From Brassica napus (lineage: Eukaryota > Streptophyta > Magnoliopsida > Brassicales > Brassicaceae): 64,000 bases of DNA. A program made the position numbers and the translations under genes. Below the pieces are notes generated by a model. The model had not been told where the DNA came from, ran no database searches, and worked only from the letters and a program-made list of their open reading frames with translations. This document shows, in pieces, positions 43,999 to 53,340 of this stretch (the first letter of the stretch is position 1; each line of letters starts with the position of its first letter). The DNA lies in the NCBI RefSeq assembly GCF_020379485.1, contig NC_063448.1, positions 14,531,726 through 14,595,725 of the forward strand. Direction: 5' to 3'.

Positions 43999-44739
43999 TT
44001 AAGCTTTGTCTTTTAACATAAAAACATAATAAAATAAGCTAAGGACTAGTAAAAAAGTCCTATACTCCACAAAAGAATCATTAGGGAAAATAATCAACAT
44101 GATACTGTTTCTCTTCATTATAATTCTCCATTTTTCTTGATAGATTTGGGATGCTAGTGAGCAAAAGAGGGGTGCAGATTGTTTTGTGCTTTGTTTATGG
44201 TAATCACCAAATCGACAATTTCTTAAGCAGTTTCTTTTGCTTATAGCTTTTTTTCTCCAATTGTCAAAGATGGCCCTGAAATTTTGGAAGCTATAGACGA
44301 TTTACTGAAGAGTTCAATTTTAAAAAAAAAAAAAAAATTAAACAAATTTGAAGGTTTATGTTTAGGCAATTATCTTCTTCAAAAAATTTGAGGGCTTAAG
44401 GTAAATGATTCATCCGGACCTGCCATGCCAATTGTGTATATGGATTCTTGTTATGTGACGGACTTGTTTGTTAGAGAAGAAAGCTAGAGAGGAAACAGAC
44501 TGTATATTAGAGGCATAGGCGTTACAAATTGTCCATGACAAATGAACTTACGGGTCCGGTTAAACCGAATCCGGTTCAGTGTGACTAATCAGTACCGGAG
44601 GATGAGTGAAGGACGTGGCGCTTCCTTTTCCACTGGTTTCGCTCCTTTGGAATTCCAATTCAGTTGAAGTTTCTTGATCATCAAACATCGTCCTCAATCT
44701 CTGCAATTGTGAGTTGTGGTTTAACAAACAAAAATAAAA
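43999..44739 (+). promoter_or_regulatory. Promoter and 5' UTR of the DUF1475 gene
   Basis: Host sequence between the Harbinger end and the ATG at 44740. A GACTGTATATTAGAGG stretch (44499) is a TATA-like element, and a GC-richer leader begins near 44560. A GTCCGGTTAAACCGAATCCGGTTCA stretch (44553) holds two CCGGTT/AACCG inverted motifs. An A15 run occurs at about 44324-44337. Confidence 0.4.
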
Positions 44740-46485
44740 ATGGCGACGAATAGTTTAGTGACGGGACTGAAAGTGTTCTTACCGGTGATGTTCTGCGTCA
44801 TGCTCGCGACTCTTATCTACACCATCATCACCGATGGCCTTCCCGAACCCGACCGTCGTGATGTCTTCACCCCGTATTTATTCCATTCTCTATTCATTTT
44901 ACATATGCTCTGTCTCTAGTATTTATATTTACTCTCTCTCTCTCTCATGTTGGTTGGTTGGTTGGTGTCTCTTCAGATGGTTTGCTACAACAATTTTGGA
45001 TTTCTACATCAATATTGTCCCTATTGCGGTATGTTTTCGAATTTCTATAATCTTGATTGAACGGTTTCATTGATGTTTTGGCATCTTTTCAAGGTCTGGA
45101 TTGTGTACAAGGAGACAACATGGTTTGGTTCTATTCTTTGGGCCATTCTCCTCATCGTATTTGGAAGGTACGGTTTTATTTTATCAGAGTATCTATTATC
45201 CTCTGGAAACATTTATTATTTTGTTGTTTGTGACTATTGTTGTGCGTTTTGGAATATGATTTGGCAGCCTGACGACGTGTGTGTATCTGTTTATGCAACT
45301 GCTCAAGCTGACACCTCAAGAGGCTTCTGAAGATCCTATGTACTTCTTGTTACTCCGTGATTCCTTCAAGTATGTGTGTGGCTCTCTTTTTGTGAATTCA
45401 TAGCTTCATATTACTATCATCTCTTTAGTCATTCATGTTAATGTAAGTAATATGTTGTTTTGTTAGGGATGGAGCGGGTCCCAGAGACAAGAAATCCCTT
45501 GTCGTCACTGCAAGATTTGTGTTTGGTGCCTTAGGCTGTGTCATGCTCGGAGCTTTGGTTTACACCTGCTTGACTGATGGCTCTCCTTTCCGCATGGAGC
45601 TTCTTTACCCGTCAGTTTTTTTTTTCTTTTTTTTTTTTTTCTTTCTTTTGTTCATTGCTGTGTGTGTTTTGAATCATCTGACACCGTCTCTCGTGATTCT
45701 GCCCTTCAACTTTATCTTCTAGGTGGATGGTGGTATTATTGGTTAGCTTCTACATTAATGTCGCGGTTTTATCAGTAAGTGTATCTCTTGCTCCTATTTC
45801 GTTTTCTACAAAACTCTACGAGGCAATCTTGGACACTGGAGTTGTGCTTTGGATGTTCATTAATAAGCTCTCATCATATTTCTGGTCTTGAGATCATAGT
45901 AACACCTTGCATTAACTGTAATTTTATATACGTTTCGCACGTCCATGAACCATTTACTCTTTTTATTATTCAGGTTTGGGTTGTGTATAAAGAATCTAGC
46001 TGGATCATTGGAATCCTCTGGGTTGCTTTATTACTATCTCTTGGAAGGTACAATATATATCTTAAAAGCTTAACTCTTGAATGATCCCTTCATCACCCAT
46101 AATAAGGAGAGTTTTCCTCGTACATGTGATTGTTGTATTTTCTCAGCTTTGGCACCAGCGTAGTCATTGTGGTGCAGCTATTCCGTCTCTCTCCCCTTGA
46201 CCCGCTATACCTCGTTCTGGTGAAAAACAGCAATCGGTAAGTTCGGTATATGCAATAAAAAAAAAAACTCTTCTCCTCTAAGATTCAATGTAATTTAAGA
46301 AGATATATATTCAAAAGTAGCTCGTCAACATACTGCTTATAATTCGTGTTACATTTGTTGTGTTGGAGGAAGCAAAGAACAAAATAAGGGCCAAGTTAGT
46401 GAACTCTCTCTCTCTCTCTCTCATGGGTCATGGCAGGTCTGGAGATATGTATGAGCGCACTCATTCTGCGGTTCTGCGTATGTGA
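44740..46485 (+). CDS. DUF1475 multi-pass membrane protein
   Basis: Nine coding exons: 44740-44873, 44977-45028, 45094-45167, 45268-45369, 45467-45610, 45723-45774, 45974-46047, 46147-46236 and 46437-46485. All have GT-AG borders, giving 256 residues. The protein is two homologous halves. Each has a hydrophobic helix followed by a TDG turn (LIYTIITDGLPEPD; LVYTCLTDGSPFRME), then PW(F/M)(x)nFYIN, then VW(I/V)VYKE(T/S)(T/S)W, then a helix ending LGS. About six transmembrane helices are expected. The family (DUF1475, plant proteins of about 250 residues) has no known function. Position corresponds to AT1G22750. Intact. Exons 2 and 3 and exons 6 and 7 have identical lengths (52 and 74). Confidence 0.88.
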
Positions 46486-47119
46486 AGCTTCCTGATTTCA
46501 TTTTTTTACCACATTAAAAAAAAAACATTTCTTTATCCACCCACCCACCCACACAATACGCGTTTGTATTACGCATGCATTCCCAGAAATATGTGGATAA
46601 TTATTCTGTATATTGTTTCCTTTTTATGTGACAGACAACTATGCCGTTTGCCTGTTTAATAAAAAAGGTTGTCGTTTGTTTGGCCATGATGGTGCAAACG
46701 GAACCATGTAATCGGACTTTTTTGGGTCATAGACCAGACATGGAGTAAGCTCTTTTGCTACGGATCATTTTGGGCTTCTAGCTAGCCTTTTGGTTTTGTC
46801 CAAAGCAAATAGTTGGTTATCTGTTTCTCAGGCAATGAATACTTAAAATGTCAAAGCATAATTTAAGCTGATAATGAGGACTGAAAACACATTCATGCTG
46901 ACAACTTGAATTGGTGATTACTAGATACTACATCACTTGAACTAACTGAATCAATGGGATTTGAACGGTGAAGATAAAAGCGACTTGTAATTATTCTGTC
47001 CTGCTCAAATGTTTCTATAAGCTTTTTAAAAAAATTCCTGTTAATCTATGCAATTTAGATATCAGTCATAGCCATTGACATGAATAAGATGAATGGGATT
47101 AGCTTAGGGGGTGATGTGT
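46486..47119. other. 3' flank of DUF1475 gene and spacer
   Basis: T-rich 3' UTR, then unassigned sequence up to the PABP relic. CCCACCCACCCACCCA run at 46535. Confidence 0.45.
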
Positions 47120-47127
47120 TGTACGTT

Positions 47128-48130
47128 GAAGGAAGTTTGAGCATGAGAGAATAAACCGGTTTGAGAAATGTCAAGGAGCGAATCTGTATCTGAAGAATCT
47201 TGATGATAGCGTTGATAATGAGAAACTCAAGGTCAAGGAAATGTTCTCTGAGTTTGGAAATGTAACCTCTTCCAAGGTAATAACTAAAAAAAGTCCATGC
47301 ATAACAGTGCAGCTGAATGAAATTGTTAAATATTTTTATTTTTCTCTTTTGATATCTGTCTGAGATATGAACTAAGATTTATAACAATACAGCTGAGTGA
47401 AATGGTATGGGAGGATGATAGGAAAGAAACCACTTTACATAGCGCAAAGAAGATAAACAAGTACACTTACAGGTTCCTTATTAAACTCTCTTCAAGTACA
47501 CTTACAGGTTCCAATGCCTGGTACACATCATCAACAACAACAACAAGTAAGTTAAGCTAACAGAGTTTGGTTTATATTTTTTAGATAATCATGAAAGGGA
47601 TTGGATTGATATTGGCAGCATATGCACTGTAATTTGAGCCCTGGAAGGAGATATATGAATGGTGCGGGTAACGGGAGGAACGGAATGGATTTGAGTGTTT
47701 CGCAAGGAACCTTACCTCCTCCAGTCATGCATTTGCCAATTGATGCTTCTTCAAACATCACGAGAAAGCTTCCTTACTTCCATTCTCTAAGCTTACTTTT
47801 CTCTTAGCTTCCGCTAGTCTTAGCTGATCGCTCACGGGTTTTCCCCTCTCTCCCTTTTTTCTGCGTTTGCTTTTACATTTAATGTATATTTCTGAGCATA
47901 TCTCTAACTTTAAATATCTTTTAAAGTAGACGTTTAAAGAGAGTTGATAAAGATTGTCTTGCTCATTTATCTCTATACTGATTTGGTTGGAGACAGATGC
48001 TTGGAGAGCGACTTTACCCCACTTGTGGAAAAGCATGAATCACTTCACGTGGCTAAACTCACATGAATGCTGTTGGAGATGAATCAAGCCGATATCTTGC
48101 ACCTGTTGGAGTCAGAAGAGGCACTCAGGT
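47128..48130 (+). pseudogene. PAB3: Relic of a poly(A)-binding protein gene (PAB3-like)
   Basis: Collinear fragments of the C-terminal half of a PABP. (1) 47131-47276 reads [28 protein letters not shown] plus a frameshifted [13 protein letters not shown], the start of RRM4, ending at a good GTAA donor. (2) 47401-47465 is a decayed end of RRM4 (KKINK). (3) 47505-47760 is the Pro/Gln linker (MPGTHHQQQQQ, then NLSPGRRYMNGAGNGRNGMD). (4) 47997-48130 is the MLLE/PABC domain (MLGERLYP and LLEMNQADILHLLES-like in mixed frames). RRM1-3 and the promoter are gone. Retained introns show it is a decayed original gene, not a retrocopy. Its place just upstream of GI matches PAB3 (AT1G22760). Confidence 0.8.
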
Positions 48131-49220
48131 CTAGAGTTTTTTTAGGCTATTTTGATGCACATGATCATGATCTCGGTTTCTCTACCACCGACTGAAAATC
48201 TCCCCACCTCTATTTTTTTCTAGTTTAATTTTTGGAGCATTTATTTTAGTATTTTAGCGATTTTTATTTTAAACTTAGTTTACGTTTTTTTGAAACTTTT
48301 AACTTAATGTGGTTGGTCCATTTTTATTTAGTCTTTAACGCTGCATGAAATGTAAGTTGTTTATCATTTGGTTTTTGGTAGTCATTGTCAGCAACAAGAA
48401 GCCACTCAATCATATATGGTAACAGTTGAGTGACATGATGGTGCGAATCCAAACGTGGGTGTTTTCTGTAAATGAATTGATTCGAATGTGTCCTACTTGA
48501 AATTTGTGGTTCTGCAGTCGACATGCTTGATTTCGGTTGTATACACACGAACTTCTTTAAAAACATTTATGGTTTTAAAATCGGAAATGAGCAAAACTGA
48601 ATGATTATACCATTTTAATTTCATATCAAATGGTTTGATATGACGTTGATTATAATGGTTTATGTTGATCGAATATTCTCCGAACAAGAGCAAGAATCTA
48701 ATTCATTTTAGTTTATTCGGAAAACACATGTTGGCATGTAATATTAGTTTTGCTGAGACTTCTTGTCAGATTTTTTGTTTTTATTAAAATATAAGATGGT
48801 ACATGCAATGAGTGAATGAACAATCTCTTGTTCATGTGAAATATATTATTAAAAGTCAACATCAGTGCTCTATTTTTCAAATTGACTATACTTATAAAAT
48901 GATTGAACAAAGAAGAGATGGTGAGTGGGTTTGATACGTGTCACCGGCCAAAATGTGGATGCCCCTTCTCATTGGAGCTTCACTAGCCGACCTTTGCCTC
49001 ATCATTTGTTGACTTCACTCACCTTTTTTACATATTTTTACTCAAAACTCATTTCTTTCGGTTTCTAGATTGTTCCACCCACTTTGTTTCTTTCTTCGAA
49101 ACTTAAATTCATTATATCAACGTAGTGAATGAATTTATTTTCGTGTGTTTGTAAAATTTTAATCGAATTTAGATCCTTTCATTTATTTGGTGTTTAAGTC
49201 AAGATGAAAAATGGATCCTA
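48131..49220. other. Intergenic region, no gene recognised
   Basis: AT-rich. Open frames up to 80 codons on the minus strand have no motif and no codon-like composition. Confidence 0.5.
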
Positions 49221-49234
49221 ATATACAAGGAAAC

Positions 49235-49372
49235 ACCCGAACTAGTCAGCTCTGGTGGTAAAAGGGTTGCGGTTATAACTTCCGCTATCCAGATTCAATT
49301 CGCTCTGAAAATGACTATTTAAAATGTTTGGATTCCGGGTAAAAAGGTGTAAACACTTTTTCGTACCAAAAA
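49235..49372 (+). mobile_element. SINE-like retroposon
   Basis: 138 bp beginning ACCCGAACTAGTCAGCTCTGGTGGTAAAAG (A-box-like) with a B-box-like CCAGATTCAATTCGC and an A-rich end. Flanked by 14-bp copies ATATACAAGGAAAC (49221-49234) and ATATGCAAGGAAAC (49373-49386), one mismatch. Confidence 0.72.
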
Positions 49373-49452
49373 ATATGCAAGGAAACTATTTATGTAAACA
49401 CCACATCTAAATTATGATAGTAAAACTAGGTAATATCTAATCAGTAATGGTG

Positions 49453-49468
49453 GTGTTAAAAAAAAAAT
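49453..49468 (+). mobile_element. Ultra-short poly(A) retroposition scar 5
   Basis: GTGTTAAAAAAAAAAT, 16 bases, between 17-bp copies TCTAATCAGTAATGGTG (49436-49452) and TCTAATCAGTATTGGTG (49469-49485), one mismatch. Only 64 bp downstream of the SINE right TSD. Confidence 0.68.
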
Positions 49469-49485
49469 TCTAATCAGTATTGGTG

Positions 49486-50409
49486 AATTATACATTTAGA
49501 TGTATATCATAAAAGATCAAAGTATAACCCAATGAGTGAATCAAGTTTGAGTTTAGTTTTATTAACGTTGCGTTTTGAAATCTACCTCGGTTGGAAAAAT
49601 GTTCGATTATCTTATAATGTATTGATTACTGTCACGGTTCTCCAATGAAAAAAGTATGTAACATAATAATAGAGTAACACCTAGGAGTTAAGACGAATAA
49701 AAAAGTGTTGACAATGTAAGGTGTAATGAATATCTCGCTCAGTAAACCACAATAGAATCGATTCATTGGACTATAACTTAAATTAAATCTAAAGAAATGT
49801 CTACCGTCTGAGAGCTTACGACTTTTCAAAAAGCTTTTCTGAAGTTTTGTAAAAAGTTTTCTCCACCATAGTATCACTTTTAATAGAATATGGTTTTAAA
49901 CATGATATAATAACAAAAAGTAGACACGCTAGCTTTATCAGACCTGAATACTCATTAGATTAACAATTTCTTTTTCACAAAGGTAAATAGTAAACAAAAA
50001 TTGAAGCTAAGTTCAATGAATAAAGCTTTTGTTTGCCACTCTTAAAAAGTTTGCAATGACCTTCACAAGAAACAGAGTCTGATAATCAATAATAATGAAT
50101 ATTTATTTGTTGTACAAGTTTGGTTATTACAACAATCATACAACTGCTTTCTGAGTCGTTATACGTCAACTGCTAAAAAATATATAAACATGCAAGAACC
50201 GAGAGAAATAGTCAATGTCATTTAGAACATGGGTGTGGTGTTATCTTAGAGGTTAGATCGATACATCTAGCATCCCTTCTGATATCACATCATTACAACA
50301 TATATGTGCTTCATATGTTGAAACAATGATAGCTTCCATAAATTATTAGGAAGAGAAAATGATGTGATGTATGTTTGTTTATTTTGTGCGTTAATGCTTA
50401 CGAATCAAC
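49486..50409. other. AT-rich spacer, nothing recognised
   Basis: No gene, no defined repeat. Confidence 0.5.
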
Positions 50410-50417
50410 CATTGAAC

Positions 50418-51218
50418 TAGGCGTGGACATATTAATCGAAACCCGAATCCGAACCGAAAACTGAACAAAAAAACGAACGGGTTTAGGATTCAACCAGTCC
50501 GAATACTCGTATCCGATTGGTTATATCGATGCCCGAACCAATTACCTGAAGTACTCGAATATATATATTACTAACCCTAAACTTACATTTTTCATTCTCA
50601 TTCATCTTTCTGTTTTCACTTTCTTCGACGTATATGTTCAGTACATACTTAAACTCATTTTATGACTGATTACATGTATGAATCACTATATTTTGCGATA
50701 TTGATTTATGTTTGATTACAAGTAGGATTTGCGATTTGTTTTCTCTTTGTTCTTTACACAGGCATGAGCTCAAACATTCATGATTATCCATGTTTGATTT
50801 TCTGTTTGATTTTGATGTCTCTTTGATTTTGATTTATGAATAGATGGATTCTTTACTATTTTCTATTCAAGATAATACAAATAGAAATTACACGAAGAAG
50901 AAGAATAAAATTCGTGTTCCTCAACGTAATAACAAATCAGAAAGATCATAAATCTTATATTAAGTTATTCAATCTTCTAACTTCAACAATATTGTTTCTG
51001 GTCTCACAAAGTCAAATCGAGGATACATAAAATTTTATTATTATTTGTTACACAGTTCGGTTATACCCGAAATAACTCGAACCTGAACCTTAAAAACTCG
51101 AACCTTAAAAACTCGAACCCGATCCGAAGTATAAAGTAACCTGAACGAGTTATGTACCTCTCTATCCGAAAACCCAAAAACTCGTAGCATCCGATCCGAA
51201 TCCGAACGCCCAAGCCTA
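50418..51218. mobile_element. hAT-type non-autonomous element
   Basis: The left end TAGGCGTGGACAT and the right end, inverted, TAGGCTTGGGCGTTC match the termini of the element at 11043-11709. Perfect 8-bp TSD CATTGAAC (50410-50417 and 51219-51226). The arms carry CCGAACCGAAAA, CTCGAACC and CCCGAA repeats around an AT-rich centre. No transposase. Confidence 0.82.
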
Positions 51219-51226
51219 CATTGAAC

Positions 51227-51796
51227 CATTAATTAGCAAAAAAGTAATTACACATAATATGTTCAAAGAGTCTATAGCAAATCAGCAATATCAACCAATC
51301 ATAAATTTGAGGTATAAGAAAATTTCCATTATTTATTTTTATTTCTAATATTCAATATAATTAAATATAATATTTATTTTTTTCAAATTTTAAAATAAGT
51401 TATATTAAACTTTAAAAGTAGTTACAGTGCTTAATAACTAAAATAAATAAATAATTGTTTTCTTATTAAAATGGCAAATATTTCAGCCCAGTTACAAGTC
51501 TCCACGTATGGTTTAGAGCCCATCGCATACATATAGAAGAGCATGACCATGAAAAGCCCACAGTTATGTTCCATGTTCAGACACCAACCAGCCAGCCATC
51601 CACCAGAGTGTGGACCCCACACCCACGAATCGTATGGTAGATCATACAATATATTGCTGGCATCCTGTTGCGCCACGTCTTCGTTAGGAGGAAGATCAAC
51701 GTCCATATATCTCTTGCTCCTCTCTCATTGGTACACATCGTTTTGTTATATTTCAACTTGTTTATGTGGTAGAGTGGACAAGTGGGAAGAAGAAGA
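51227..51796. other. Distal upstream region of GI
   Basis: The 51480-51720 stretch is GC-richer and open on the minus strand (91 codons, 51431-51706) and on the plus strand (51543-51944), but neither frame is recognised. It contains CTCCACGTATGG and CGCCACGTCTTC (ACGT-core, ABRE/G-box-like). More likely conserved regulatory DNA than a gene. Confidence 0.4.
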
Positions 51797-52047
51797 TAAA
51801 TATCTAAAAAGAGTGCGGGCCTTATATGTAGTCTTGAGATATTTTCTGGACGAGCTGTCTCCTCGAAAAGCTGCCCCGTTAATCAATACCCACCATCAGA
51901 CGGCTCGAATCTCTTCAGGTCAAGCTGCCCGAAAACTTTGTTGAGGAATTTGTGTGGGACTCACTCACCACTGAAATCAACGGCGGAAATTTCGAAGGTG
52001 TACGTAACACTGCGTAGCTACTGAATATAGCTCCTCTGAAAATATCT
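51797..52047 (+). promoter_or_regulatory. Evening-element cluster upstream of GI
   Basis: Three circadian motifs within 250 bp: AAATATCT at 51798-51805 (preceded by T, so short form), AGATATTTT (inverted full evening element) at 51837-51845, and AAAATATCT (full evening element) at 52039-52047. The last is followed by GGGACACATGTCACT. TACGTAACACTGCGTAG (51999) adds an ACGT core. In Arabidopsis, evening elements with ABRE-like motifs in the GI promoter mediate CCA1/LHY repression and dusk expression. The cluster lies about 0.7-1.0 kb before the probable transcript start and 1.3-1.55 kb before the ATG. Confidence 0.7.
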
Positions 52048-52730
52048 AGGGACACATGTCACTTAGTTTTGCAAGAAAAGCAATTAACTAATCACATGAC
52101 AGAGCTTTATAGTTAAACTAATAAAAAGGAGGAAATAATACAATCATGACCACCTTTAAATAATGTAATTAACGGGGAAGAGTTTATTTAACCGATCTCA
52201 CCATACCATGAATTAGAGTTTTTATTTAAATAAACAAAAAATAAGCTTATTTATTATCTATACACAATTTTACTGGTAAATTTTTGTTTTTAGAAACTTT
52301 TCTTTTGTCCAATGTAAGAGAAACATATATTTTTAATTTAGAATATATTTTGAAGTAAAACAAAAATAAAATCAGACTTTATAATATATTTTATAACTAA
52401 AAATTAAATACAAAATTAGTTGAAATTAACTGAATTTGTATATTTTTACAGTCAAAAATCGATTTGAAATATAAAATTAAATTAGTTAATTTACTGAGAA
52501 GAAGAAAAAACAAAGGTAAAAACTTAAAAAAAAAAAACAAGGGGGATGATGCAATGTAATGTATGTGAGAAGGGAATAGTAAGTATGTTTGATGGTGGCC
52601 ATGGGGACATGGAGGAGGGGTGAGATCTAAAAATGAGAGAGCATAAAGAAAGGGGGGGGTCGTGGTGGCAAAGGCAGAAGAAGAATCGGCACGCCACGTC
52701 AGGGTCGGGGAAATCTTAAACCGAGTGGAG
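52048..52730 (+). promoter_or_regulatory. Proximal GI promoter
   Basis: AT-rich to 52500, then purine-rich with GGCACGCCACGTCAGGG (ACGT core, 52689) shortly before the leader. Transcription start is not determinable by eye, probably 52720-52800. Confidence 0.4.
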
Positions 52731-52780
52731 AAAGCCTCCAAAATCTCTTTCTCTCTTCCTCTTCCATTTCCACAACAAAG

Positions 52781-52803
52781 ACACAATCTCTCTCTCTCTC
52801 TCT
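52781..52803. repeat. (CT)n tract in the GI leader
   Basis: A run of CT units followed by (TAA)n at 52810-52826. Polymorphic pyrimidine tracts near transcript starts are common in plant 5' UTRs. Confidence 0.7.
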
Positions 52804-53340
52804 TTGTGTAATAATAATAATAATAATCCTCCCCAGAAAACCATTTCCCTGATATTTCTTTCTTTCTTTCCTCCTAAATCTTTTTTCTCTTTCACCACTG
52901 ATAGTTATCCCTCATCGATTTTTTAGCTCTCAAAATAAGAAAAACTAGAGAGAGAGAACCAAACCAGAGCAATCTCATAGGACGAGAAGATACCTTCTGA
53001 CAGGTCCGTGTTTGGTTTCCTTCTTCTTCTTCTTCTTCTTGTATGGTTGGTTCTTCAGATGATATGAGATCTTGTAGTAAAATTTTGACGAATTCTTTGT
53101 ACTTGCATTTTCTCTCAAGCAAAGATCTGTTCTTTATCACTGTGTTCAATTCAAATAACCACAATCTTGTCTTTTCTTATATCTGATTGAGATTGTTTTC
53201 TTCTTCTTGATTGTGTTGTATCTACAGGAAGGAGCCAATATCAGTTTTAACCAGCCCTTGTATAAGAGTGATTCCCTTTTTTTCATAGAAAGAACTCTCG
53301 ATTTACTGTATTAGAGTAGATCAAGAACCATTCTCTCTAG

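Noticed and set aside
51431..51944. Open frames on both strands in the GI upstream region
   Set aside because: No recognised motif, no splice context, and overlapping on both strands; more likely conserved non-coding DNA.
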